This document shows, in pieces, positions 41,159 to 49,811 of a DNA stretch of 64,000 bases. Source of the stretch: CAYUIG01 sp964444685 (GTDB taxonomy: Bacteria > Gemmatimonadota > Gemmatimonadetes > Longimicrobiales > RSA9); the NCBI GenBank assembly GCA_964444685.1, contig CAYUIG010000008.1:23308-87307 (forward strand), given 5' to 3'. Each line of letters opens with the position of its first letter. Within the stretch, counting starts at the first letter, position 1. The notes beneath the pieces are model-generated. The model saw only the letters and a program-made list of their open reading frames with translations, did no database searches and was not told the DNA's origin. The position numbers and the translations under genes were made by a program.

Positions 41159-42526
41159 ATGGCCGTGAATGCGCACATCTTTCGTGAATACGACATCCGC
41201 GGCGTGGTCGAACGCGACCTCGCCGGCGACATACCGGAACGCATCGGCCGCGCCTATGGCAGCGAGCTGCGCGACCGGCTGGGACGCGCCGGCACCGTCG
41301 TCGTAGGACGCGACAACCGCCCCAGCTCGCCGGGTCTCGCCGCCGGCATCATCGCCGGCATCCGGGCGAGCGGCCACAATGTGATCGATGCGGGCACGGT
41401 GCCGACGCCGGTGCTCTACTGGGCGGCTGCGGTGTGGGCTACCGACGGCGGGCTGCAGATCACCGGGTCGCACAATCCAGCCGAGTACAACGGTTTCAAG
41501 ATGGTCGTGGGCGGCCGCGCGCTGTACGGCGCCGCCATCCAGGGTCTGCGTGAGCGCATCGAGACGAGCCGTTTCACCGAGGGGCAGGGCAACATCGAGC
41601 GACGCGACCCGATCCCCGACTACATCGAGGATGTCGGCCGTCGCTTCCGCCTCGAGCGCCCGATCAAGCTGGTGGCGGACTGTGGCAACGGCACGGGCAG
41701 TCTCGTTGCCGTCGAGCTGCTGCGACGCATCGGTGCGGAGGTCGTACCGCTCTACTGCGAGTCGGACGGCACCTTCCCGAATCACCATCCGGATCCCACG
41801 GTCGATGAGAACCTGCGCGACCTGATCGCACTCACGCGCGCGGAGAAGGCCGACTTCGGTGTGGGCTTCGACGGCGACGCGGACCGGATCGGCGCCATCG
41901 ACGAAAACGGCGGCATCATCCGCGGCGACATCCTGCTGCTGCTGTTCGGTCTCGATGCGCTCGAGCGGCTGGGTGCGCCGCAGAAGCTGGTGTTCGATGT
42001 GAAGTGCTCGCAGGCCGTGCCCGAAGTGTTCGCGGCCGCGGGAGGCGAGCCCGTCATGTGGAAGACGGGCCACTCGCTCATCAAGGAGAAGATGAAGGAG
42101 ACGGGCGCGCCCATCGCGGGTGAACTGTCGGGCCACATCTGCTTCGGCGAGGACTACTACGGCTTCGATGATGCGCTGTACGCGGCGTGTCTGCTGGCGC
42201 AGCTCGTGGCGCACTCGAAGGAGCCGCTGTCGCAGCGCGTGGCCACGTTCCCGCAGTACGTCTCCACACCCGAGATCCGCGTCGAGGTGCCGGAGGAAGC
42301 GAAGTTCGACATCGTGACGCGCGCTGTCGAACACTTCCGTCGCTCGCACGAGGTCGTGGACGTGGATGGCGCGCGCGTGCTGTTCGACGGCGGCTGGGGC
42401 CTCCTGCGCGCGTCGAACACGCAGCCGGTGCTCGTACTGCGGTACGAAGCTGACCGGCCAGAGCGCTTGCAGGAGATCCGTTCTGTCATGGAGGACTGGC
42501 TTCGGTCTCAGGGCGTGACGGCCTAG
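41159..42526 (+). CDS. manB: Phosphomannomutase/phosphoglucomutase
   Basis: Interconverts hexose-6-phosphate and hexose-1-phosphate for nucleotide-sugar (LPS, glycan) synthesis. The 455-residue alpha-D-phosphohexomutase has the N-terminal FREYDIRG motif, the catalytic phosphoserine loop ITGSHNPAEYNGFK near residue 102, the metal-binding GFDGDADRIG near residue 240, the sugar-binding GELSGHICF near residue 320 and the phosphate-binding RASNTQP near residue 420. The start at 41159 follows AAGGAGG. AlgC/ManB-type dual specificity is likely. Confidence 0.92.
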   Translation: MAVNAHIFREYDIRGVVERDLAGDIPERIGRAYGSELRDRLGRAGTVVVGRDNRPSSPGLAAGIIAGIRASGHNVIDAGTVPTPVLYWAAAVWATDGGLQITGSHNPAEYNGFKMVVGGRALYGAAIQGLRERIETSRFTEGQGNIERRDPIPDYIEDVGRRFRLERPIKLVADCGNGTGSLVAVELLRRIGAEVVPLYCESDGTFPNHHPDPTVDENLRDLIALTRAEKADFGVGFDGDADRIGAIDENGGIIRGDILLLLFGLDALERLGAPQKLVFDVKCSQAVPEVFAAAGGEPVMWKTGHSLIKEKMKETGAPIAGELSGHICFGEDYYGFDDALYAACLLAQLVAHSKEPLSQRVATFPQYVSTPEIRVEVPEEAKFDIVTRAVEHFRRSHEVVDVDGARVLFDGGWGLLRASNTQPVLVLRYEADRPERLQEIRSVMEDWLRSQGVTA

Positions 42527-42536
42527 CCGCTTATGC

Positions 42537-42718
42537 GGGCGACGTGTGTTGGTACAGCGGGCGACGTGATGCGGGCGACCAACGACGGGCGACGTACAGC
42601 GGGCGACGACGAACGGGAAGAGGCGGGCGGGTCCCGCATCAAGAACCCGCTCGGTGTCGCCCGTCGTGTGTCGCCCGCCAGAAGTCGCCCGCCGTTCGCC
42701 GCCAACTCTTCGTCGCCC
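42537..42718. repeat. 14-nt-phased GGGCGAC array facing an inverted GTCGCCC array
   Basis: GGGCGAC occurs at 42537, 42559, 42573, 42587 and 42601 (the last four exactly 14 nt apart). Its reverse complement GTCGCCC occurs at 42656, 42670, 42684 and 42712 (steps 14, 14, 28). The two arms face each other across about 50 nt and could fold into a large hairpin. The repeat core equals that at 26456-26532. It fills the gap between manB and the UPF0182 gene. Confidence 0.88.
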
Positions 42719-42732
42719 GCATCGCCGTAATC

Positions 42733-45402
42733 ATGCTCAAGCGTCCGGCCCGCCTCCTGATCATCGGGATCGCAGCCCTTGCGATCGCGCTCCTCGCGGC
42801 CACGGCCGCGGCGGAGCTGTACACGGAAGTCCTCTGGTTCTCCCAGCTCGGCCACGCGTCCGTCCTCTGGACGCGCATTGGCATGTCGCTGGCCGTGCGT
42901 GCAGCAGCCACGGTCATCGGCGGCGCACTGGTGCTCGCCAACCTCTGGTTCGTCGTGCGCCACCTGGGTCCCATCCAGCTGCGCCGCCGGTACGGCAACC
43001 TCGAGATCGCGGAGCAGATCCCGCGCACGTGGGTGCTCACGGGCATCGTCGTGATCTCGGTGGTCACCGGCTGGTGGCTGAGCGGGATCCCCTTCGGCGG
43101 TGTCGCGCCGCTCGATGTGCTCGCGTGGCTGCGCATGGTGCCGTTCGGCACGCGCGATCCGCTGTTCGAGCGCGATCTGTCTTTCTACGTGTTCGCGCTG
43201 CCCGTGTGGATGCGACTCCTCGATTACCTGCTGCTCGCCACGCTCTGGAGCCTGCTGCTCGTAGCGATCGGCTACGTGCTCGTCGGGTCCATCCGCCTGC
43301 GCGGCACGCGACTGGAGATCGACGAACATCCGCGGCTGCACTTCGCGCTCGCACTCGGGCTGCTGCTCGCATTTCTTGCGGTCCGCTACTGGCTCGGCCG
43401 CTACGGCCTGCTGATCGAGGGCTCCGGCTTCCAGGGTGGTACGGGATACACGGACGTGACCGCGCGTCTGCCCGCGCACCGCGTGCTGTCGCTGCTCTCA
43501 CTGGCCGCGGGCGGTGCGCTCGTGTACGGCGCACTGCGGCGCCGCTGGTGGCCGCCGATCGTCGCGATCGGACTGCTCGTCGTGGCGTTCCTCGGCCTCG
43601 CGGTGATCTATCCGTCGATCATCCAGCAGCTGCGCGTGGAGCCGAACGAGCTGGCGAGTGAATCGCGCTACATCGAGTGGCGCATCCGCTTCACGCGGCT
43701 CGGCTTCGGTCTCGATGCGCTCGACCGGACCGATTACCGGCCGGCCGGGCCGGTGCCGGCATGGGAGGATATGCCGGAGCTGCAGCGGCTCGCACTGTGG
43801 GACTCGGAGCCGCTGCGCGAAGGACTGAACGAGATCCAGGCGGGCACGCGCTACTACCACTTCCCCGATGTCGATCTCGACCGCTATGGCGACGCGCCCG
43901 TGGCGATCGCGGTGCGCGAAGTCGATCAGAACGAGATCGAGCAGCGCACGTGGCAGAACCTGCATCTCACGTACGTGAACGGCAGCGGTGTCATCGTGTC
44001 GCCGCTCGATCAGCGTACGCCCGAGGGCAACGCCGTGCTCTGGCTGCGCGACAATCCGGTGGTGCGCTCGCCTGCGTCACCCGGCGAGCTGCGGCTCGCG
44101 CAGCCCGAGGTCTACTTCGGCGAAACGATGCCGGGATACGTGGTCGTGAGCGACACGGCGTCCGGCGACGGCCCGCAGCCGGCCGCGACGGGCATCCCGC
44201 TCAGCTCCTTCCTGCGCACGCTCGCGTTCGCATGGCGCTTCTCTGACCGCAACCTGCTGTTCTCGGGCGAAGTCGATCGCGACAGCCGGATGGTGTACCG
44301 GCGTGAGCTCGTGGATCGCGTCGCGCGGCTGCTGCCGATCGTGGCGTGGGACCGGAACGCACTGCCCGTGCTGAGCGGAGGCCGCGTAGTGTGGCTGCTG
44401 GACGGCTACACGCTGAGCACGTCGTTCCCGCTCGCGGAGACGTATCCGCTCGGTGATGCGCAGGTCCGCTACGTCCGCAACAGCGTGAAGGCGGCCGTCG
44501 ATGCGGTAACCGGCGCGGTGTCGTTCTACGCACTCCAGGAGGAGCCGCTCATCGAAGCGTGGCGGCGCGTGTTCCCGGGCCTGATCCAGCCGCTCGATGC
44601 GATGCCGCAGGAGCTGCGCGAACATCTGCGCTACCCGTCGACGCTCTTTCAGCTGCAGGCACACGTGCTCGCGCGCTACCACGTGGATGAAGCATCCGCC
44701 CTGTACACGGGCGAAACCGCATGGCAGCTCCCCGGCGCGGGCGCGGTGCAGCCCGCTCAGCCGACGTTCAGCTACGTGTTCGCGCGGCTGCCGGGCGAGG
44801 AGGCGGCGGAGTACCTGCTGATTCAGCCGCTGGTCGCGCGCGAGCGTCAGGTGATGACCGGACTGCTGGTGGCGCGCAACGACCCGGATGCGTACGGCCC
44901 GTCACGGCTGCTCGAGCTGCCGTGGGGTCAGCAGGCCGCGGGCCCCGCGCAGATCGAAGCGCTCGTCGAGCAGGACCCCGCGATCTCCGCACGCCTCACG
45001 CTCTGGCGAGAGAGCGGGAGCACGGTTCAGCTCGGCCGCCTGCGCGTGCTGCCTCTGGACAGCGCATTGCTGTACGTGCGGCCGCTGTATCTGACGAGCA
45101 CGGAGCGCGGCATTCCGCAGCTCCAGCAGGTGCTCGCCAGCGACGGCCGCACCGTATCGATGAGCGTGTCGCTCGAGGATGCGGTGCGCGCGCTGCGCCG
45201 CGGCGAGACGGGTGTGATCGAGGCGGAGCACGGACTGTCGCTGCCCGACGTGCTTACGGGTTCATCGCTGCCCGCACGTGCGCTGGAAGCGCTCGAGGAG
45301 GCGGATCGGCGGCTGCGCGCGGGTGACTGGGCGGGCTTCGGTCGCGCATGGGAACGACTGCGCCAGATACTCCAGAGTGCGGCGACGGGAGGACTCGATT
45401 GA
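42733..45402 (+). CDS. UPF0182 family membrane protein
   Basis: An 889-residue protein of a conserved family of unknown function. The N-terminal about 300 residues contain seven or so membrane helices (first RLLIIGIAALAIALLAATAA at residues 7-26, followed by ELYTEVLWFSQLGHASVLW), and the remaining about 580 residues form a large soluble, probably external domain with the family signatures FTRLGFGLDAL, LALWDSEPLREGLNEIQ and YYHFPDVDLDRYG. ATG 42733 is chosen; the frame stays open upstream only through the 14-nt repeats. No promoter or ribosome site was recognised, so expression may depend on the upstream unit. Confidence 0.85.
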   Translation: MLKRPARLLIIGIAALAIALLAATAAAELYTEVLWFSQLGHASVLWTRIGMSLAVRAAATVIGGALVLANLWFVVRHLGPIQLRRRYGNLEIAEQIPRTWVLTGIVVISVVTGWWLSGIPFGGVAPLDVLAWLRMVPFGTRDPLFERDLSFYVFALPVWMRLLDYLLLATLWSLLLVAIGYVLVGSIRLRGTRLEIDEHPRLHFALALGLLLAFLAVRYWLGRYGLLIEGSGFQGGTGYTDVTARLPAHRVLSLLSLAAGGALVYGALRRRWWPPIVAIGLLVVAFLGLAVIYPSIIQQLRVEPNELASESRYIEWRIRFTRLGFGLDALDRTDYRPAGPVPAWEDMPELQRLALWDSEPLREGLNEIQAGTRYYHFPDVDLDRYGDAPVAIAVREVDQNEIEQRTWQNLHLTYVNGSGVIVSPLDQRTPEGNAVLWLRDNPVVRSPASPGELRLAQPEVYFGETMPGYVVVSDTASGDGPQPAATGIPLSSFLRTLAFAWRFSDRNLLFSGEVDRDSRMVYRRELVDRVARLLPIVAWDRNALPVLSGGRVVWLLDGYTLSTSFPLAETYPLGDAQVRYVRNSVKAAVDAVTGAVSFYALQEEPLIEAWRRVFPGLIQPLDAMPQELREHLRYPSTLFQLQAHVLARYHVDEASALYTGETAWQLPGAGAVQPAQPTFSYVFARLPGEEAAEYLLIQPLVARERQVMTGLLVARNDPDAYGPSRLLELPWGQQAAGPAQIEALVEQDPAISARLTLWRESGSTVQLGRLRVLPLDSALLYVRPLYLTSTERGIPQLQQVLASDGRTVSMSVSLEDAVRALRRGETGVIEAEHGLSLPDVLTGSSLPARALEALEEADRRLRAGDWAGFGRAWERLRQILQSAATGGLD

Positions 45403-45415
45403 CCCCGCCGTTCGC

Positions 45416-45444
45416 TTGCCGCTCCGCAGGGGCCGTCCTATGAT
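45416..45444 (+). promoter_or_regulatory. Candidate promoter of arcC-sucCD
   Basis: -35 TTGCCG at 45416-45421, 17-nt spacer, -10 TATGAT at 45439-45444, the closest match to the TATAAT consensus in the window. GGAGGGAGA precedes the GTG at 45472. Confidence 0.6.
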
Positions 45445-45471
45445 TGCGCCCGTCGCGGAGGGAGACGGCCG

Positions 45472-46407
45472 GTGCCGACGATCGTAGTGGCGCTTGGCGG
45501 AAATGCGCTGATGGCGCCGGGTGAGACCGGCGACATCCACCAGCAGTTCGCGCATACGCGCGAGAGCCTGGCTGCGATCGTGGAGCTGGCGCGCGCCGGC
45601 TGGCGCATCGCGATCGTGCACGGCAACGGCCCGCAGATCGGCGACGAACTGCTGCGCAACGAGCGCGCGCGCGACGAGCTCCCGCCGCTGCCGCTGGGCG
45701 TGCTCGTGGCGGCGTCGGCCGGCTGGATCGGCTACATGATCCAGCAGTCGCTCGAGAACGCGCTCGCACGCGCGGGCCTCGAGCGCGCCGTCGTCACGAT
45801 GATCGCCCAGGTGCTCGTCGATCGCGATGACGAGCGGACGCACACGCCATCGAAGCCGATCGGCCATCACATGAGCCGCGAAGCCGCGGCCGCGCTCGCG
45901 GAGGCGTTCGGCTGGCACGTGGCCGAAACACCCGACGGCTGGCGCTGGCTCGTGCCGTCGCCGGAGCCACTCTCGATCGTCGAGGGACCGCAGGTGCGGA
46001 GCCTCGTCGAGAACGGCACGATCGTGATCACCGCGGGCGGCGGCGGCACACCGGTCTACCTCGATCCCGTGCTCGGGCTCGAGGGCGTGGATGCGGTGAT
46101 CGACAAGGACCGCGCCGCGAAGGTGCTGGCGCACGAGATCGGCGCGGACACGCTGCTCATACTGACCAACGTCGATGGCGTGTACCGCGGCTTCGGCAGT
46201 GCTGCACCCGAACTGCTGCGCACGCTGTCGCTGACGGAGGCGACGAAGCTGCTCGAGGCCGGTGAGTTCGGAAAGGGCAGCATGCGTCCGAAGGTGGAGG
46301 CCGCGATCGACTTCCTGCGCGAAGGCGGCCGGCGTGCCTGCATCGGCCGGCTCGATCAGGGACTGGACACGGTGGAAGGACGGGCGGGCACGATGTTCGT
46401 GCCCTGA
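45472..46407 (+). CDS. arcC: Carbamate kinase
   Basis: Makes ATP and carbamate from carbamoyl phosphate and ADP, or works in reverse. The 311-residue amino-acid-kinase-fold protein has the N-terminal VVALGGNAL phosphate loop, IVHGNGPQIGD near residue 46, ITAGGGGTPV near residue 185, VIDKDRAAKVLA with the catalytic Lys near residue 210, and the C-terminal FGKGSMRPKVEAAIDF. It starts at GTG 45472. No arginine deiminase or catabolic ornithine transcarbamylase gene is nearby, so its role is not the usual arc operon; it leads a unit with succinyl-CoA synthetase. Confidence 0.92.
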   Translation: MPTIVVALGGNALMAPGETGDIHQQFAHTRESLAAIVELARAGWRIAIVHGNGPQIGDELLRNERARDELPPLPLGVLVAASAGWIGYMIQQSLENALARAGLERAVVTMIAQVLVDRDDERTHTPSKPIGHHMSREAAAALAEAFGWHVAETPDGWRWLVPSPEPLSIVEGPQVRSLVENGTIVITAGGGGTPVYLDPVLGLEGVDAVIDKDRAAKVLAHEIGADTLLILTNVDGVYRGFGSAAPELLRTLSLTEATKLLEAGEFGKGSMRPKVEAAIDFLREGGRRACIGRLDQGLDTVEGRAGTMFVP

Positions 46408-46428
46408 AGCAGACCGAACGGAGAAACG

Positions 46429-47574
46429 ATGAACATACACGAATACCAGGCCCGCGAGATCCTGCGCGCCCACGGTGTGCCGGTGCCGGATGGCGCCGTC
46501 GCGACGACGGCGGAGGAAGCGGAGCGCATCGCGACGGAGCTGGGTCGCCCGGTCGTGATCAAGGCTCAGGTGCACGCGGGCGGCCGCGGCAAGGCGGGCG
46601 GCGTGAAGCTGGCCGCGAACGCAGCGGAAGCACGCGGCCATGCGGAGCGTATCCTCGGCATGACGATCAAGGGACTCGTCGTCGAGAAGGTGCTCGTGGC
46701 GCCCGCCGAGGACATCGCGAGCGAAGCGTACGCCGGCATCGTGGTCGACCGCGGGTCGAAGCGGCCGGTGTTCATGGTGAGTCGCGAGGGTGGCGTCGAC
46801 ATCGAAGAGGTCGCCGCTACGAACCCGGACGCGATCGTCCGGCTCGCGGTGGATCCGCGCTACGGGCTGCTGCCGTTCCAGGCGTATCAGCTCGCGGTCG
46901 CACTGTACGATGACCTGCCGCAGCAGCGCGCCTGCGCGCGCATCCTACGCCAGCTCTACGACGCGTTCATGGAGAGCGGCGCGTCGCTCGCCGAGATCAA
47001 TCCGCTCGTCACGACACCGCAGGGCGACGTGAAGGCGCTCGACGCCAAGATCGGCATCGACGACAACGAGCTGTTCCGCCGTCCGTCCATCGCCGCGCTG
47101 CGCGACACGTCGGCGGAACCGGAAGCGGAAACCGCGGCACGCGAAGCGGGCCTCACCTTCATCAAGCTGGATGGCGACATCGGCGCGGTCGTGAACGGCG
47201 CCGGGCTCGCGATGGCCACGATGGACCTGATCAAGTTCTACGGCGGCGAGCCGGCGAACTTCCTGGACATCGGTGGTTCGTCGAATCCCGAGAAGGTAGT
47301 GAATGCACTGAAGATCATCACCAGCGATCCGAACGTGCGGGTGATCTGCTTCAACATCTTCGGCGGGATCACGCGATGCGATGACGTCGCCAACGGCATC
47401 GTGGAGGCGACGCGGCGGATCAGGATCGATGTGCCGCTCGTGATCCGGCTCACGGGCACGAACGAGGAAGAGGCGCTGCGCATCCTCGAGGGTGCGGGCT
47501 TCAGCGCGACTACATCCATGGACGATGTCGTGAGCCGGGCCGTCGAGATGGCCCGCGCCGCGGCGGAGGTATAG
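46429..47574 (+). CDS. sucC: Succinyl-CoA synthetase, beta subunit
   Basis: ADP-forming half of succinyl-CoA synthetase, the substrate-level phosphorylation step of the TCA cycle. The 381-residue protein has the ATP-grasp fold: NIHEYQAREIL at the start, IKAQVHAGGRGKAGGVKL near residue 44, the SGASLAEINPLV and NGAGLAMATMDLIKFYGGEPANFLDIGG motifs, and the C-terminal CoA-ligase domain with FNIFGGITRCDDVA. Start ATG 46429 follows GGAG. It pairs with sucD 5 nt downstream. Confidence 0.96.
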   Translation: MNIHEYQAREILRAHGVPVPDGAVATTAEEAERIATELGRPVVIKAQVHAGGRGKAGGVKLAANAAEARGHAERILGMTIKGLVVEKVLVAPAEDIASEAYAGIVVDRGSKRPVFMVSREGGVDIEEVAATNPDAIVRLAVDPRYGLLPFQAYQLAVALYDDLPQQRACARILRQLYDAFMESGASLAEINPLVTTPQGDVKALDAKIGIDDNELFRRPSIAALRDTSAEPEAETAAREAGLTFIKLDGDIGAVVNGAGLAMATMDLIKFYGGEPANFLDIGGSSNPEKVVNALKIITSDPNVRVICFNIFGGITRCDDVANGIVEATRRIRIDVPLVIRLTGTNEEEALRILEGAGFSATTSMDDVVSRAVEMARAAAEV

Positions 47575-47579
47575 CAGGC

Positions 47580-48467
47580 ATGGCCATCTTCGCGGATGAA
47601 AAGACGCGGCTGCTCGTACAGGGCATCACGGGCCGCGACGGTTCCTTCCATGCGCGCCAGATGATCGAGTACGGCACGCAGGTGGTCGGCGGTGTGACGC
47701 CGGGGAAGGGCGGCCAGTCGTTCGACGGGCCGAAGGGCGGCGTGCCGATCTTCGATACGGTGGAGGTCGCCGTGCGCGAGACCGGCGCGAACGCCACGGT
47801 GATCTACGTGCCGCCGGCGTTCGCGGCCGACGCGATCATGGAAGCGGCGGATGCGGGCATCGCGCTCATCGTCGCGATCACCGAAGGCATCCCCGTGCTC
47901 GACATGCTGAAGGTGCACCCGTTCGTGACAGAGCGCGGCGTGCGCCTGCTCGGGCCGAACTGTCCAGGACTGCTGTCGCCGGGCAAGGCGAAGATCGGAA
48001 TTCTGCCCGGCCAGATCGCGACGCCCGGCTCGGTCGGCGTGGTGTCGCGCTCGGGCACGCTCACGTACGAAGTGGTCTACCAGCTTACGAACGCGGGCAT
48101 TGGCCAGAGCTCGTGCGTCGGCATCGGCGGCGACCCGGTGAACGGCACATCGTTCATCGACTGCCTCGATGCGTTCGAGGCCGATCCCGAGACGGAGGCG
48201 GTCGTCATGATCGGTGAGATCGGCGGCACGGACGAACAGGACGCGGCGGCGTTCGTGAGCGCGCGCATGAGCAAGCCGGTCGTCGGCTTCATCGCCGGAC
48301 AGACCGCGCCGCCGGGACGGCGCATGGGCCACGCGGGCGCCATCATCAGCGGCTCCGCCGGCACCGCCGCCGAGAAGATCGAGACGTTCGAGAAGAACGG
48401 CATCGCGGTCGCGAAGCGGCCGTCCGACGTGGTGGGCCTCATCCGCGACGTGGTCGCGGCGGCATGA
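47580..48467 (+). CDS. sucD: Succinyl-CoA synthetase, alpha subunit
   Basis: CoA-binding subunit that carries the phosphohistidine intermediate. The 295-residue protein has the CoA-binding GITGRDGSFHARQMIEYG near residue 14, LLGPNCPGLLSPGK, VSRSGTLTYEVV, and the phosphorylated His within GRRMGHAGAIISGS near residue 245. It overlaps the next gene by ATGA at 48464, unusual company for sucD and evidence that the EIIA-CBS protein is translated together with it. Confidence 0.96.
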   Translation: MAIFADEKTRLLVQGITGRDGSFHARQMIEYGTQVVGGVTPGKGGQSFDGPKGGVPIFDTVEVAVRETGANATVIYVPPAFAADAIMEAADAGIALIVAITEGIPVLDMLKVHPFVTERGVRLLGPNCPGLLSPGKAKIGILPGQIATPGSVGVVSRSGTLTYEVVYQLTNAGIGQSSCVGIGGDPVNGTSFIDCLDAFEADPETEAVVMIGEIGGTDEQDAAAFVSARMSKPVVGFIAGQTAPPGRRMGHAGAIISGSAGTAAEKIETFEKNGIAVAKRPSDVVGLIRDVVAAA

Positions 48468-49336
48468 ACCTGGCCGGACTGCTCCCGCCGGAGCACGTCT
48501 TCGTTCCGCTGGAAGCGGAAACGCTGGCCGATGCACTCAGCACCATGGTGCAGGGCCTCGAGGAGAAGGGCGCCATCCGGGATGCGGAGGCGTTCGACCG
48601 CACCCTCGGCGCGCGCGCCCGCGACGTCGTCCCCATCGGCGAACGCGTCGTGCTGCCGCACTACCGCACCGAGGCCGTCTCCCGGCTCGTCGTCGCGCTC
48701 GGCGTGGCCGACCGCCCGCTCGATGGCACGTCCCTCGGGGTTGCGACCCGGCCGCGCATCATCGCGCTCATCCTCGCACCGCCGGAAACCGCCACGCTCT
48801 ATCTCCAGACGGTCTCGGCACTGGCGCGCGCGTTCCGCACCGAGGGCGTGGTCGATGCGCTCGAACGCGCCCGCTCACCCGAGGAAGTTCTCGCCATCGA
48901 CCAGCTCGCCGAGCTGCGCATCCAGCCGAAGCTGACGGTTCGGGACGTGATGCTGCCGGCGTACGATGCCGTCACGCCCGACACTCCGCTGCGCGAGGCC
49001 GTCGAGCTCATGATCCGCCGGCGACTGCGCGCGCTCCCGGTTCTCGGCGACAAGCGCGAGGTGCTCGGCGTCGTCAACGAACGCGACGTGATGCGCGCGC
49101 TGCTGCCGCAGATCCCGCGCGCCGGTGACGATGACGCGCCCGAGCGAACGGCGGACCTCAAAGTCCGCGATGCCATGAGCCGTTCCGTCCTCTGCGTCGC
49201 CGAGGACATGGGCCTCGAAGAGGCCGTCAACATGATGGTCAACAAGGACGTCGAACACTTTCCCGTCGTCGCGGCCGGCAAGCTGACCGGCGTGCTCGCC
49301 CGCGGCGACATCATCCGCAAGGTCTTCGGTCGCTGA
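48464..49336 (+). CDS. PTS EIIA(Ntr)-like domain fused to tandem CBS domains
   Basis: A 290-residue regulatory-looking fusion. Residues 1-150 resemble the fructose/nitrogen-type EIIA domain (LLPPEHVFVPLEAETLADAL, then PIGERVVLPHYRTE) with His66 in the position normally phosphorylated by a phosphocarrier protein. Residues 158-290 are two CBS motifs (VRDVMLPAYDAVTPDTPLREAVELM and VRDAMSRSVLCVAEDMGLEEAVNMM), which usually sense adenine nucleotides. No transporter domain is attached. Co-translation with sucD and the neighbouring ndk suggest a sensor of energy state, but this is inference. Confidence 0.8.
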   Translation: MNLAGLLPPEHVFVPLEAETLADALSTMVQGLEEKGAIRDAEAFDRTLGARARDVVPIGERVVLPHYRTEAVSRLVVALGVADRPLDGTSLGVATRPRIIALILAPPETATLYLQTVSALARAFRTEGVVDALERARSPEEVLAIDQLAELRIQPKLTVRDVMLPAYDAVTPDTPLREAVELMIRRRLRALPVLGDKREVLGVVNERDVMRALLPQIPRAGDDDAPERTADLKVRDAMSRSVLCVAEDMGLEEAVNMMVNKDVEHFPVVAAGKLTGVLARGDIIRKVFGR

Positions 49337-49337
49337 C

Positions 49338-49760
49338 ATGCAGCTCACACTCGCCATCATCAAGCCCGACGCCGTGGCCGCCGGCCGCGCCGGCAACGTC
49401 CTCGCCCATGTCGAGGCCGATGGGTTCCGCGTCCTCGGCCTCCGCATGCTCCGCCTCACCGAGGCGCAGGCGGGCGAGTTCTACGCGGTCCACCGCGAGC
49501 GCCCCTTCTACAGCTCGCTCGTGGCCTTCATGACCTCCGGACCCTGCATCCCGATGGTCCTCCAGCGCGACAACGCCGTCGCCCGGCTGCGCGAGGTCAT
49601 CGGCGCCACCGACCCGGCCGAGGCCGCGGCTGGCACCGTCCGCGCCCTCTACGCCGAGTCCAAGGAACGCAACGCGATCCACGCCTCCGATTCGCCCGAA
49701 AACGCGGCCCGCGAGGTCGCTTTCTTCTTCACGGGCGCGGAGCTGGCCGGGGCGGGCTGA
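49338..49760 (+). CDS. ndk: Nucleoside-diphosphate kinase
   Basis: Transfers gamma-phosphate between nucleoside triphosphates and diphosphates through a phosphohistidine. The 140-residue protein has the N-terminal TLAIIKPDAV, the nucleotide-binding HRERPFYSSLVAFMTSGP, and catalytic His115 in NAIHASDSPENA (NxxHASDS rather than the commoner NxxHGSDS). It starts at ATG 49338, one base after the preceding stop, and closes the arcC-sucCD unit. Confidence 0.96.
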   Translation: MQLTLAIIKPDAVAAGRAGNVLAHVEADGFRVLGLRMLRLTEAQAGEFYAVHRERPFYSSLVAFMTSGPCIPMVLQRDNAVARLREVIGATDPAEAAAGTVRALYAESKERNAIHASDSPENAAREVAFFFTGAELAGAG

Positions 49761-49774
49761 GGGGCCGCAAGCCG

Positions 49775-49803
49775 TTGACAGTGCGAGCCGTTCCCGGCAT
49801 CTT
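49775..49803 (+). promoter_or_regulatory. Candidate promoter of the DUF177-rpmF-fab unit, leaderless
   Basis: -35 TTGACA at 49775-49780, 17-nt spacer, -10 CATCTT at 49798-49803. The ATG of the first gene is 8 nt after the -10, so the transcript would begin at or just before the start codon. Confidence 0.5.
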
Positions 49804-49811
49804 TCTCGACT

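Noticed and set aside
37732..41244. A 1170-codon open frame on the minus strand opposite nuoM and nuoN
   Set aside because: It lies wholly antisense to clear complex I genes, is made of Arg/His/Glu-rich low-complexity protein and has no ribosome site. Long antisense frames are expected in GC-rich codon-biased DNA.
42544..42732. N-terminal extension of the UPF0182 protein through the repeat region
   Set aside because: The extension would be encoded entirely by the 14-nt repeats; family proteins begin at the first membrane helix, matching ATG 42733.
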